Assembly (NCBI RefSeq): GCF_009909145.1 | Contig: NZ_JAAAPJ010000001.1 | Span: 62,001 to 126,000 of the forward strand | DNA from: Corallococcus silvisoli | Lineage (GTDB): Bacteria; Myxococcota; Myxococcia; Myxococcales; Myxococcaceae | Direction of reading: 5' to 3' | DNA length: 64,000 nt | Shown: in pieces, positions 54,808 through 63,691 of the stretch | Numbering within the stretch: the stretch's first letter is position 1 | Layout of the letters: every line of letters starts with the position of its first letter | Notes under the pieces: model-generated | The model's input: only the letters and a program-made list of their open reading frames with translations | Database searches by the model: none | What the model was told of the DNA's origin: nothing | Made by a program: the position numbers and the translations under genes

Positions 54808-55530
54808 ATGCGCTACGTCGTCTCGCTGTGGTTCTTCGTGTTGTTCCTGCTCACCGCGCCCCTGCTCTTCACGCTGGGCGCGGTGCTGTTCGTGGTGGCG
54901 TACCCGCTGGACCCCGACCGGCGGTGGCTGCACGCGCTGGTGTGCCGGTGGTGCCACGGGCTGTGGCTGCACGCCTCGCCCGGCTGGCGCGTGCGCGTGG
55001 AGGGCCGGGAGCTGCTGCCCCAGGGGCCGTGTGTCTACGTCGTCAACCACCAGTCCTTCGCGGACATCCTGGCGGTGATGGGGCTGTTCACGCCGTACAA
55101 GTTCGTGGCGAAGGCGTCGCTGTTCCGCGCGCCGCTGGTGGGCTGGATGATGACGCTGCTGGGGTACGTGCCCATCGTGCGCGGCAGCTCCACGTCCATG
55201 GAGCAGCTGTTGCGCCCGTGCCGCCGCTGGCTGCGCCGGGGCATCCCGGTGCTCATCTTCCCGGAGGGCACCTATTCGTCCGGGGAGCTGCTGCCGTTCA
55301 AGCGCGGCGCGTTCCAGCTGGCGCTGGAGGAGCATGTGCCGGTGGTGCCGGTGCTGGTGCGTGGCACGCGCGAACTGGTGGACGGGGACGGGCCATGGAT
55401 GAGCCCGCGCGCGAACATCACCGTGCGCGTGATGCCGGCGCTGCCGCCGGAGAGCTTCGGGCCGGACTCGGCGGAGCTGGCCACGCGCGTGCGCGAGCAG
55501 TACGTGGAGGCGCTCGCGCGCGCGGGTTGA
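54808..55530 (+). CDS. plsC: 1-acyl-sn-glycerol-3-phosphate acyltransferase (PlsC-type)
   Basis: The 240-residue membrane enzyme adds the second acyl chain to lysophosphatidate. An N-terminal hydrophobic segment (7-30) anchors it. Acyltransferase motif I is VVNHQSFADI (NHx4D), motif II-like VPIVRGSSTS, motif III FPEGTYSSG and motif IV VPVVPVLVRGT. All key residues are intact. It is downstream of the FabL-like SDR gene by 17 bp, so both may act in phospholipid or fatty-acyl metabolism. Other PlsC paralogues are usual in myxobacteria, so this may not be the housekeeping one. Confidence 0.92.
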   Translation: MRYVVSLWFFVLFLLTAPLLFTLGAVLFVVAYPLDPDRRWLHALVCRWCHGLWLHASPGWRVRVEGRELLPQGPCVYVVNHQSFADILAVMGLFTPYKFVAKASLFRAPLVGWMMTLLGYVPIVRGSSTSMEQLLRPCRRWLRRGIPVLIFPEGTYSSGELLPFKRGAFQLALEEHVPVVPVLVRGTRELVDGDGPWMSPRANITVRVMPALPPESFGPDSAELATRVREQYVEALARAG

Positions 55531-55560
55531 GGGGGCGCCGGATGGAGTAGCGTCCGGGCC

Positions 55561-56694
55561 ATGCGCCACCTGCTCCTGTTCTGGCTCGGGGTCTGTCTGA
55601 CTTCCACCGCGTGGGCGGGGACTCCTTCCCGGCCGCTTCCCTTGCCGGAGGCGGGCATTCCCGACCCCGCGCGCCTCGTGCTGCCCGTGTCGGCGCTGAC
55701 GGTGGTGGAGGGGAGCACGGCGTCCTTCAGCGTGGCGTTGTCCCGAGACCCGTTCGTGCCGGTCACCGTCACGGTGGAGCGGACGGACGGCGACGAGGAC
55801 CTCACGGTGCGGGAAGGGGCGTCGCTCACGTTCGATTCGGCGACCTGGAGCACCCCCCAGCAGGTGGTGTTGGCGGCAGCGAAGGACGCGGACAGTGAGG
55901 ATGGCACGGCCACCTTCACGCTGTCCGCGCCGTACCTGGAGTCACGCACCGTCATCGCGACGGAAGCGGACCAGGATCCCCTGGCCCCGGTCTTCACCAC
56001 CGTGCCTGTCACCCAGGCCGTGGTGGCCGCGCCCTATCGGCTCGTCGTGCACGCGAAGGGGCGGCCCGCGCCGACGTATGCCCTGCGCACCGCGCCTCCG
56101 GGGATGAGCCTGGATGCACTGGGCCACCTCACGTGGACGCCTTCCCAGACGGGCGAGGTGGACGTGGCGGTGGTGGCCAGCAACGGGCAGCAGCCGGATG
56201 CGGAGCTGGCCTTCCGGCTCGTCGTGGGGCGGGATCAGCCCCCCGTGGCGCGCATCACCGCCCCGTTCGAGGGGGCCCGGGTGCCAGCGGGATGGGCGGA
56301 TTACTCCTGCGGGTGCGCGGATGACGTGGGCTGCGTGAGCGCGGAGTTCTGGGTGGATGGCCAGCGGCTGCAGACGCAGGAGGGACCCGGTCCGTCCTAC
56401 TCCTTCGGTGGCGCGCCGGGCCGGTGGGACACGACGGGCCTCGCGCCGGGCGAGCACCTGCTGTACGTCCTCGTCACGGACACGCTGGGGCAGCAGGCCT
56501 CAAGTGTCATCATGGTGTGTGTCGCCTGTCCCGAGCCCGACGCGGGGACCGCCACGGACGGGGGGACGCTTCCGCGTGGCGACGACGAAGGCGATGACGT
56601 CGTCGCCTGTGGTTGCGGCGCCGGCGCGCTGGCGCCCGCGGTGTGGACGGCGCTGGGGCTGCTGGGCTTGCGAGCGCGGCGGCGGCGGAGCTGA
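55561..56694 (+). CDS. Secreted surface protein with Calx-beta/Ig-like folds and MYXO-CTERM-like tail
   Basis: The 377-residue protein has a signal peptide (MRHLLLFWLGVCLTSTAWA). Residues about 35-125 (LTVVEGSTASFSVALSRDP ... DADSEDGTATFTLSAPY) resemble Calx-beta or cadherin-like repeats; 135-215 (APYRLVVHAKGRPAPTYAL ... GHLTWTPSQTG) a putative Ig domain; and 220-315 another Ig-like domain with paired cysteines. After an Asp/Gly-rich linker, CGCGAGALAPAVW, a hydrophobic helix and RRRR form a MYXO-CTERM-type tail. It is probably displayed on the outer surface. No enzymatic motif is seen. The next feature is a 62-bp tandem repeat. Confidence 0.85.
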   Translation: MRHLLLFWLGVCLTSTAWAGTPSRPLPLPEAGIPDPARLVLPVSALTVVEGSTASFSVALSRDPFVPVTVTVERTDGDEDLTVREGASLTFDSATWSTPQQVVLAAAKDADSEDGTATFTLSAPYLESRTVIATEADQDPLAPVFTTVPVTQAVVAAPYRLVVHAKGRPAPTYALRTAPPGMSLDALGHLTWTPSQTGEVDVAVVASNGQQPDAELAFRLVVGRDQPPVARITAPFEGARVPAGWADYSCGCADDVGCVSAEFWVDGQRLQTQEGPGPSYSFGGAPGRWDTTGLAPGEHLLYVLVTDTLGQQASSVIMVCVACPEPDAGTATDGGTLPRGDDEGDDVVACGCGAGALAPAVWTALGLLGLRARRRRS

Positions 56695-56702
56695 GCGGGG
56701 AG

Positions 56703-57200
56703 TGCTCGGTGGAGCACCGCTTCACTTCGGGCTGCGGGGGCCTCGTGTTCACAGCGGGCGTCCGGCGTGCTCGGCGGAGCACCGCTTCACTTCGGGCGGG
56801 GGCCTCGTGTTCACAGCGGGCGTCCGGCGTGCTCGGCGGAGCACCGCTTCACTTCGGGCGGGGGCCTCGTGTTCACAGCGGGCGTCCGGCGTGCTCGGCG
56901 GAGCACCGCTTCACTTCGGGCGGGGGCCTCGTGTTCACAGCGGGCGTCCGGCGTGCTCGGCGGAGCACCGCTTCACTTCGGGCGGGGGCCTCGTGTTCAC
57001 AGCGGGCGTCCGGCGTGCTCGGCGGAGCACCGCTTCACTTCGGGCGGGGGCCTCGTGTTCACAGCGGGCGTCCGGCGTGCTCGGCGGAGCACTGCTTCAC
57101 TTCGGGCGGGGGCCTCGTGTTCACAGCGGGCGTCCGGCGTGCTCGGTGGAGCACTGCCTCACTTCGTCGGGCGGAGGCCCGCGTTCGGCGCGCTTCAGGC
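56703..57200. repeat. 62-bp minisatellite, about eight copies
   Basis: A 62-bp unit recurs with exact phase at 56761, 56823, 56885, 56947, 57009, 57071 and 57133, with a variant copy before and a degenerate one after. Central copies appear identical. Each has GTGCTC-GGCG-GAGCAC, a short hairpin. The unit is not a multiple of three, so all frames stay open without coding. It fills the gap between the convergent genes ending at 56694 and 57195 and touches the latter's stop. Confidence 0.93.
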
Positions 57201-57875
57201 GTGCTCGGAGCCGGGCAGCTCTTCGTCCGGCGGTGCCTCCGCGTGCAGCGCGGCTTCCACGGAGTGGGATGCGGGCAGGGCGGGGGCGGCCTCGGTGACG
57301 GCTCGGGCCAGGTCGTGGGGTGCGCGGATCAACGCCTCCAGGGTGGCGCTGCTCGCGGGCACACCGCGCTGCTCCACCTGGAGCCAGCCGCCCTTGATGC
57401 TGACGCGCCGGTGGCCGCGCAGGCCCAGCAGGCGCTGGCGCACCCCGGGGTCCAGCAGCACGGGGCGCGCCTCGGGAGCCAGGTTCTCCACCTGGAAGGT
57501 CGCGTCCAGCTCCGCGTCGCCCAGGGCCTCCTCGCGCGGGGTGGCGGCGCCGGGGACCTTGTCCTCCGGGCGCTCGTGCTCCACCAGGAGATCCGCGGGC
57601 AGCGCGCCCTCCAGGTCCAGCCGCAGCACCGTGACGGTCTGGCGCTTCTTGCCGCCCGCGCCGCGCTTGCCCGTGGCCAGGAGCAACGTGCGCCCCTGGT
57701 AGCGCCCCTGCACCTCCAGCCGCCGCTCCGCGACGGTGAGGCCGTGCGCCTTCGCGAACGCCTCCCACGCGGCGCGCTGGCGGCGCTTGAGCTGGAACAG
57801 GGTGGCGAGGACCAGGGTGCCCACGACGAGCAGGGACCCGAGGATGCCGAGCGGAGAAAAGACACCGGGAAGCAT
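57195..57875 (-). CDS. Unknown membrane-anchored protein, 226 aa
   Basis: The protein has one N-terminal membrane segment (SPLGILGSLLVVGTLVLATLF, about 7-27) followed by a basic KRRQR and a cytoplasmic-facing alpha/beta region. The segment AKAHGLTVAERRLEVQGRYQGRTL resembles several bacterial DUFs that begin with a helix and a small beta-barrel, but I cannot name one. The C-terminal 30 residues are Ala/Glu-rich. The ribosome site is poor; an in-frame ATG at 57914 would add 13 residues. Its 3' end borders the minisatellite. Confidence 0.7.
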   Translation of the reverse strand: MLPGVFSPLGILGSLLVVGTLVLATLFQLKRRQRAAWEAFAKAHGLTVAERRLEVQGRYQGRTLLLATGKRGAGGKKRQTVTVLRLDLEGALPADLLVEHERPEDKVPGAATPREEALGDAELDATFQVENLAPEARPVLLDPGVRQRLLGLRGHRRVSIKGGWLQVEQRGVPASSATLEALIRAPHDLARAVTEAAPALPASHSVEAALHAEAPPDEELPGSEHA

Positions 57876-58349
57876 GGCGGTGCATTGTGCACTGGCGCGC
57901 GGCGCGTGGACCATCAATCCGAACGCATCCGCACCGCCCGCGCGCAGGGCAGGCTTGCTCCATGGGGTGCTTGGACCCGGGGGAAGGGCCTGCGCCCGGA
58001 TGCAAACGCGTGGAATCCCGAGTGCCCGCGCTCCCTCGCGTCCCGGAGGCCAGGGACGGGCGGTGGCCCCTTGTCCGTGGGGCCCTCGCGACGCGCTGCT
58101 CGCACCGTCCGGGTGCGCCTCCACGGGTGGGCGCTCCGCGCGCTGGAGGCGCCGTGGCGCGTGGGGCGGGATGCATGGGACGCGGGGCGCAGGGCTTGGA
58201 TGCAACCACGCGGAATGACGCCCTTTTTCGACAATGTCAGAGGGGGCGGGTAAGGGAGCGGGGGCTTGCCGCTTGGAGTCGGGGTCGGGACCGGGGGAGG
58301 CTGCCCGGCTCGCACCCGCCACCGGGCCACGAGGGAGGGTGAACGCCGG
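57876..58349. other. 474-bp divergent non-coding region
   Basis: No frame here has a ribosome site and coding-like composition. Two imperfect 19-bp direct repeats (GGATGCAAACGCGTGGAAT at 57998-58016 and a copy with three changes at 58198-58216) lie 200 bp apart. CCCTTTTTCGACAATG at 58219 is the most AT-rich stretch and may be near the sbcD promoter; GGAGGG just before 58350 is the sbcD ribosome site. Confidence 0.45.
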
Positions 58350-59594
58350 ATGCGCCTGCTGCACACGTCGGACTGGCACCTGGGACACACGCTGTATGAC
58401 GTCTCGCGCGAAGCGGAGCACGCCGCGTTCCTGACGTGGCTGCTGGGCACCCTGGAGTCCCAGGAGGTGGACGCGCTCCTGGTGGCCGGGGACATCTTCG
58501 ACACGGCCAACCCCAGCGCGGAGGCGCAGGCGGCCTGGTACCACTTCATCGCGCGGGCGCGGCGCACGCTCCCCAAGCTGGACGTGGTGGTGGTGGGCGG
58601 CAACCACGACTCCGCGGCGCGGCTGGACGCGCCGGATCCGCTCTTCAGCGCGCTGGGCGTGCGCGTGGTGGGTGGGCTGCCTCGCCACCGGGGCGGCCTG
58701 GAGATGGAGCGGCTGGTGGTGCCGGTGCACGACGCGCGTGGGAAGGTGGGCGCGTGGGTGGCGGCGGTGCCGTACCTGCGGCCCTCGGATCTGCCCCCCG
58801 TGCCGGACGGCGAGGGGGACCGGCTGGTGGAGGGCGTGCGCTCCGTGTACGCGGAGGTGCTGGACGCGGCGCGCAGGCGGCGCCGGTCCGGGCAGGCGCT
58901 GGTGGCCATGGGCCATTGCTACATGACGGGCTCGGAGCTGTCGGAGCTGAGCGAACGCAAGATCTTGGGCGGCAACCAGCACGCGCTGCCGGTGGAGCTG
59001 TTCCCGGAGGACGTCGCGTACGCGGCGCTGGGACACCTGCACAAGGCCCAGCGCGTGGGGGGCCGCGAGGGCGTGCGCTACAGCGGCTCTCCCCTGCCGC
59101 TGTCCCTGTCGGAGGCGCACTACCGGCATCAGGTGCTGGTGCTGGACGTGGAGGATGGGGCGCTCCAGCAGGTGCGTCCGCTGTCGGTGCCGCGCACCAC
59201 GGACATGATGCGGGTGCCCGCGAGGGACGCGGCGCCGCTGGTGGAGGTGCTGGAGTTGCTGGCGGCGCTGCCCGCCCACGAGGCGGGGATGCCGGAGGCG
59301 ATGCGGCCGTACCTGGAGGTCTGCGTGTCGCTGCCCCGGCCGGAGCCGGCGCTGCGCCACAAGGTGGAGAAGGCGCTGGAGGGCCGCGCGGCGCGCCTGG
59401 TGAAGCTGACGCCCTTCTACACCGGGACGGGCGGCGCGCTGGCGGACGCGCGGCCGGGGCTGTCCCTGCGCGAGCGCACGCCGGAGGACGTGTTCCTGGC
59501 CCGCTACGCGCGGGACTTCAAGGAGGCGCCCTCGCCGGTGTTGCTGGAGTCCTTTCACGCGTTGCTCACGCAGGTGCAGGAGGACGCGTCGTGA
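58350..59594 (+). CDS. sbcD: Exonuclease SbcD (Mre11-like nuclease subunit)
   Basis: The 414-residue protein has the five metallophosphoesterase motifs of SbcD/Mre11: LHTSDWHLGHTLYD, LVAGDIFDTANP, VVGGNHDSAARLD, MGHCYMTG and LGHLHKAQ...YSGSPLPLS. With SbcC it forms an ATP-controlled nuclease that opens hairpins and trims blocked DNA ends. ATG 58350 has GGAGGG about 10 bp upstream. The stop overlaps a GTG at 59591 that opens a 38-codon micro-ORF, not sbcC itself, because the junction is duplicated. Confidence 0.96.
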   Translation: MRLLHTSDWHLGHTLYDVSREAEHAAFLTWLLGTLESQEVDALLVAGDIFDTANPSAEAQAAWYHFIARARRTLPKLDVVVVGGNHDSAARLDAPDPLFSALGVRVVGGLPRHRGGLEMERLVVPVHDARGKVGAWVAAVPYLRPSDLPPVPDGEGDRLVEGVRSVYAEVLDAARRRRRSGQALVAMGHCYMTGSELSELSERKILGGNQHALPVELFPEDVAYAALGHLHKAQRVGGREGVRYSGSPLPLSLSEAHYRHQVLVLDVEDGALQQVRPLSVPRTTDMMRVPARDAAPLVEVLELLAALPAHEAGMPEAMRPYLEVCVSLPRPEPALRHKVEKALEGRAARLVKLTPFYTGTGGALADARPGLSLRERTPEDVFLARYARDFKEAPSPVLLESFHALLTQVQEDAS

Positions 59595-59771
59595 AGAACC
59601 GCGCGATTCGCGGCAGCAACCTCACGGGCTTCGCGGGCGACTTCGCGCGGGCGCTGGCGGAGTCCTTCCACGCGTTGCTCACGCAGGTTCGGGAGGACGC
59701 GTCGTGAAGATCCTCGCGATTCGCGGCAGCAACCTCACGAGCTTCGCGGGGGACTTCGCGCTGGAGCTGGA
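59546..59771 (+). repeat. 113-bp tandem duplication of the sbcD-sbcC junction
   Basis: Segment 59546-59658 (end of sbcD plus what resembles the start of sbcC) is repeated at 59659-59771 with about ten differences and a small indel. Both copies contain GAGGACGCGTCGTGAAG, the overlapping stop/start. The copies have drifted, so the event is not new. Confidence 0.9.
59591..59707 (+). CDS. 38-codon micro-ORF: SbcC N-terminus fused to SbcD C-terminus
   Basis: A GTG at 59591 overlaps the sbcD stop and the frame ends in TGA at 59705-59707, overlapping the sbcC GTG. The product would start MKNRAIRGSNLTGFAGDFAR, like the first strand of SbcC, and end ESFHALLTQVREDAS, like the end of SbcD. The overlap on both sides would pass ribosomes from sbcD to sbcC. 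It is open without stops despite drift between the copies. A functional peptide is not implied. Confidence 0.4.
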   Translation: MKNRAIRGSNLTGFAGDFARALAESFHALLTQVREDAS

Positions 59772-62700
59772 CCGGGCGCCGTTGGACCGGCTGGGGCTGT
59801 TCGCCATCTCCGGCGCGACGGGCGCGGGGAAGAGCACGCTGTTGGATGCGCTGTGCCTGGCGCTGTTCGACCGCACGCCCCGGCTGGGCGGACCCAGCAA
59901 GGTGCTGGTGGGCCGCGCGGACGAGGACGAGGAGGCGCGGCTGTCGGCCTACGACGTGCGCGGCATGCTGCGGCGCGGGGCGGGCAAGGGCCACGCGGAG
60001 GTGGACTTCCTGGGCAAGGACGGACGGCGCTACCGGGCGCGCTGGAACGTGTGGCGGGCGCGCGAGCGCGCGGAGGGCCGCTTCCGGCCGCAGGAGCTGA
60101 GCCTGACGGACGTGGCCTCGGGGCAGCTGTTCGGCCGCACCAAGGGCGAGGTGCTCCAGGCCATCCAGGAGCGGCTGGGGTTGTCGTTCGACCAGTTCCG
60201 CCGCTCGGCGCTGCTGGCGCAGGGGGAGTTCGCGGCGTTCCTGCGCGCGGACGCGAACGAGCGCGCGGAGCTGCTGGAGCGGATGACGGGCACGGAGGTG
60301 TACAGCCGGGTGTCCGTCGCGGCGCACGAGAAGAACGCGCAGGAGCAGGAGGAGCTGAAGCGGCTGTCGCAGGGGCTCGCGGCCATCGCGCTGATGTCGG
60401 ACGCGGACCGCGAGGGCGCACGCGGGCGGCTGGGCGAGGAGGAGGCGGCGCGGGCGCGGGAGGAGGCGCGGCTGCGCGAGGCGGAAGGGGCCCGGTCCTG
60501 GTACGCGCAGCGCGCGGAGTTCATGGGGCAGGAGCAGCAGGCCGCGAGCGCGCTGACCCGGGCGGAGGCGGAGCGGGAGGCGGCGGCGCCGAGGGAGGCG
60601 CTGCTGGAGTCGGTGCGCGCGGCGGAGGGCTTCCGCGCGGTGGTGTCCGCGGTGGAGACCGCGGAGCAGCGCTGCGCGCGGGCGGAGGCCGACCAACTCG
60701 AACGGGCCTCCCAGGCGGAAGTGGCGCTCGCGGCGGCCGGGGCGCAGCGCCAGGCGCGGATGCAGGCGGAGGCCGTGCGGGCGGCGGCGCTGGAGGCGGA
60801 GGCCGCGGTGCGCCCGGCGCTGGAGGAGGCCGCGACGCTGGACACGCGCCGCGCGGAGGCCGAGCGCGAGGCCCGCGAGGCCTCGGAGCTGGCGAAGCAG
60901 GCGGTGCGGGGGGAGGAGTCCGCGCGCGACGCGCTGGCGGTGGTGCAGGCGGCGGAAGCGAAGGCCCAGGCGCTGGTGGAGGGGGCGGAGGCCTGGCGCG
61001 CGTCGCATGCGAGCTGGGAGACCCTGGCGGCCGAATGGCCTCGCTGGCAGCGCGAGCTGGAGCGCTACGCGGGGGCGCTGAAGGAGGAGCAGGCCGCGGG
61101 CTCGGACGTGGAGCGGCTGGGGAAGGACGCGGACCGGCTGGACGGTGAGGCCCGGGCTCGGCGCGAGGAGCATCAGGGCGCGGCCGACTCGGAAGCGCAG
61201 GCGCAGGCCCTGGCCACGCACGCGGAAGGTGCGCTGAGGGAGGACGGCGGCGCGGCGCGGCGGGCGCTTCGTGAAGCGCTGCTCGCGCGTCAGGAGGCGC
61301 TGGGCGCGCTGTCGCTCGCGGACGAAGGCGCGCGGGGAGAGGGGGCGGCGGAAGGGGAGGCGGCGGCGGAGGTGACGGCGCACCGCGAAGCGTCCGCGCG
61401 CGCGGCGCAAGAGGCGAGGGACGCGGGGGCACGGCGCGCGCTGCACGAGGCGATGCTCCAGGAGGCGCGGCGTGCGCAGTCGCGCGCGGAGGCGACCCAG
61501 GGGCTGGCCTCGCACCGGGCCGCGCTGCATGACGGGGAGGCGTGTCCGCTGTGCGGTGCGCTCGAACATCCGTATGCCCGCGAGGGTTCGGCGCTGGAGG
61601 GGCTGGTCGCGGAGGCGGCGGCCCGGGTGGTGGAGCTGGAGTCGGCGCGTGACGCCGCGGCGAAGCAAGAGGGCGCCGCGAGCGTGCGGCAGGCGACGGC
61701 GGACACGGCCGCGACCCAGGCCGAAGGCAGGCGTGACACGGCCGCACGCAGGCGCAAGGGCCACCACGAGTCCTGGCGCGCGGCCCGCGAGCGGTGGACC
61801 CGCGCGGTGCTTCCAGGAGAAGGCCCAGCCGACGCGAGAGCGCTGTCGCGCGGGCGGGATGCTGCCCGGAGCCCAGCCGACGCACCGCCTCCCGACGACG
61901 CGGAAGGTCCCATGGCGCGGGCGTGGATCCGCGCCGCCCAGGAAGGACAGGGCCCGACCGACGCGAGAGCGCTGTCGCTCGGGGGGGACGCCGAGCGGAG
62001 CCCCGCCGACGCACCGCCTCCCGATGACGCGGAAGGTCCCATGGCGCGGGCGTGGATCCGCGCCGCCCAGGAGGACGTGCGCGTCCGGCTCGCGACGGTG
62101 CGCGAGGAAGAGGCCTCCGCTGAGCTGCGGGCCAGCGCGGCGCGCGAGGCTCGGGCCCTGTTGGAGACCCGGCGGACCCGGCGCGAGGCCGCGGCCGAGG
62201 CGCTGCGCAAGGCCGAGGACGCCCAGGCCCGCGCGACGCAGTCCCACCGGGACGCGCTCCTGCGCCGCGACATCGCAAGCGACGCCCGGCGGCGCGCGCT
62301 CCTCGAGGTGTCCCCGCCCTTCGCCAGCGAGGTCTCCTGGGAGGAGAAGCTCGCGGCGGACCCCGTGCGCTTCCAGGGGCGCTGCCTGGAGCGCGTGACG
62401 AAGTGGCGCGACAAGCTCGCGGAGCTGGAGTCCGCGCGCAAGCGCCTGGACGAGGAACAGGGCCGCCGCGCCCGCGAGGAGGTCCGCCTCCAGGCCCGGC
62501 ACGAGGAAGCCCAGACGGCCGCCGACCGCGCGCGCCTCAAGGACGCCGCCTTCCTGGACGCTTCGAAGCTCCGCGCCCGGCTCCTCCAGGGCCGCCCCAC
62601 GCAGGAGGTGCGCGCGGAGCTCCAGGCCCGCATCGACGCGGCCCAGGACACCTACGAGCGCGCCCGCGAGGACTCCGAAGCCCTCCAGCAGGCGGAGAAG

Positions 62701-63678
62701 GTGGCCACCGCGCGCGCCGAGGACGCCGTGCGGTTGCGCACCGAAGCCCTCCGCGCGCTCGACAGCGCCCGGTCCGTCCTCATGGAACGCCTCTCCGGAC
62801 GCGGCACCACGCTGGAGGAGCTCAAGGCCCTGCTGGCGCGCGACGCCACCTGGTGCGACGCGGAAGGCCGCGCGCTCACCGCCCTGCGTGAAGCCGTGGC
62901 CCAGGCTCGCGCCGTGCTCGTGGAGCGCCGCGAGCGCCGCGCTCGCCACGAGGCCTCCGGACTTCCCTCCCTGGTGGAGGCGGACGTCGCGGCCCTCTGC
63001 GACACGCTGCGCACCGACGTGGAGGTGCGCCGCCGCGCGGAGGCCCTGCTGCGCGCCCGGCTGGACTCCGACGACGCCGCCCGCGCGCGCCATGGCGCGG
63101 AGGCCCGGGCCCTGGAGGTCCGCCGGGGCGAGGCGGAGGTGTGGAAGACCCTGGGCGACCTCATCGGTTCGCACGACGGGAAGAAGTTCAAGGTCTTCGC
63201 CCAGAGCCTCACGCTGGACGCGCTGCTGCTGCACGCCAACGCGCACCTGCGCGAGCTGGCCCGCCGCTACCGCCTGGAGCGCGTGCCCGGCCACGACCTG
63301 GACCTCCAGGTCGTGGACCGCGACATGGGCGACGAGGTGCGAAGCGTGGCCAGCCTCTCCGGCGGCGAGAGCTTCCTCGTGTCCCTGGCGCTCGCGCTGG
63401 GCCTGGCCTCCCTGTCATCGGAGACGACGCAGGTGGAGACCCTCTTCATCGACGAAGGCTTCGGCACGTTGGACCCGGAGACGCTGGAGGTGGCGCTGGC
63501 CACGCTCGACGCGCTCCAGGCCACCGGCCGCCAGGTGGGCATCATCTCCCACGTCAGCGGGCTGGCGGAGCGCATCGGCGTGCAGGTGCGCGTGGTCAAG
63601 CAGGGCGGCGGGCGCAGCCGGCTCGTGGTGGAGGGCGAAGCGGGCCTCGTCGCGCCAGCGGAACATCAGGTGGCGTGA
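59704..63678 (+). CDS. sbcC: Exonuclease SbcC (Rad50-like ATPase subunit)
   Basis: The 1324-residue protein has the SMC/Rad50 plan: Walker A GATGAGKSTLLDALC near 37-50, a Q-loop AQGEFAAFLRA, long Ala/Glu/Arg-rich coiled coils, a zinc hook C614-P-L-C617, and at the C-terminus the signature SLSGGESFLVSLALALGL and Walker B TLFIDEGFGTLDPE. It binds DNA ends and drives SbcD. It is longer than E. coli SbcC (about 1050). Part of the excess is a 43-residue Pro/Asp/Ala-rich segment present twice in tandem after the hook (707-749 and 750-792). Start is GTG 59704, overlapping the micro-ORF stop. Confidence 0.95.
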   Translation: MKILAIRGSNLTSFAGDFALELDRAPLDRLGLFAISGATGAGKSTLLDALCLALFDRTPRLGGPSKVLVGRADEDEEARLSAYDVRGMLRRGAGKGHAEVDFLGKDGRRYRARWNVWRARERAEGRFRPQELSLTDVASGQLFGRTKGEVLQAIQERLGLSFDQFRRSALLAQGEFAAFLRADANERAELLERMTGTEVYSRVSVAAHEKNAQEQEELKRLSQGLAAIALMSDADREGARGRLGEEEAARAREEARLREAEGARSWYAQRAEFMGQEQQAASALTRAEAEREAAAPREALLESVRAAEGFRAVVSAVETAEQRCARAEADQLERASQAEVALAAAGAQRQARMQAEAVRAAALEAEAAVRPALEEAATLDTRRAEAEREAREASELAKQAVRGEESARDALAVVQAAEAKAQALVEGAEAWRASHASWETLAAEWPRWQRELERYAGALKEEQAAGSDVERLGKDADRLDGEARARREEHQGAADSEAQAQALATHAEGALREDGGAARRALREALLARQEALGALSLADEGARGEGAAEGEAAAEVTAHREASARAAQEARDAGARRALHEAMLQEARRAQSRAEATQGLASHRAALHDGEACPLCGALEHPYAREGSALEGLVAEAAARVVELESARDAAAKQEGAASVRQATADTAATQAEGRRDTAARRRKGHHESWRAARERWTRAVLPGEGPADARALSRGRDAARSPADAPPPDDAEGPMARAWIRAAQEGQGPTDARALSLGGDAERSPADAPPPDDAEGPMARAWIRAAQEDVRVRLATVREEEASAELRASAAREARALLETRRTRREAAAEALRKAEDAQARATQSHRDALLRRDIASDARRRALLEVSPPFASEVSWEEKLAADPVRFQGRCLERVTKWRDKLAELESARKRLDEEQGRRAREEVRLQARHEEAQTAADRARLKDAAFLDASKLRARLLQGRPTQEVRAELQARIDAAQDTYERAREDSEALQQAEKVATARAEDAVRLRTEALRALDSARSVLMERLSGRGTTLEELKALLARDATWCDAEGRALTALREAVAQARAVLVERRERRARHEASGLPSLVEADVAALCDTLRTDVEVRRRAEALLRARLDSDDAARARHGAEARALEVRRGEAEVWKTLGDLIGSHDGKKFKVFAQSLTLDALLLHANAHLRELARRYRLERVPGHDLDLQVVDRDMGDEVRSVASLSGGESFLVSLALALGLASLSSETTQVETLFIDEGFGTLDPETLEVALATLDALQATGRQVGIISHVSGLAERIGVQVRVVKQGGGRSRLVVEGEAGLVAPAEHQVA
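61822..62079 (+). repeat. In-frame 129-bp tandem duplication inside sbcC
   Basis: 61822-61950 and 61951-62079 are two copies of a 129-bp unit (43 codons) with about a dozen differences, several changing amino acids at the start of the unit and few at its end (DDAEGPMARAWIRAAQE is identical). The segment is richer in Pro, Asp and Gly than the coiled coil on each side, so it should form a loop or break in the coil distal to the zinc hook. Confidence 0.9.
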
Positions 63679-63691
63679 CGGCCCGGCCAGC

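Noticed and set aside
56703..57200. CRISPR array
   Set aside because: The repeats are contiguous with no unique spacers and no cas genes are present.
56613..58253. Long open frames through the 62-bp repeat giving repetitive proteins
   Set aside because: The 62-bp period is not a multiple of three, so all frames are open and the predicted peptide changes frame every copy; the real gene here is on the minus strand (57195-57875).
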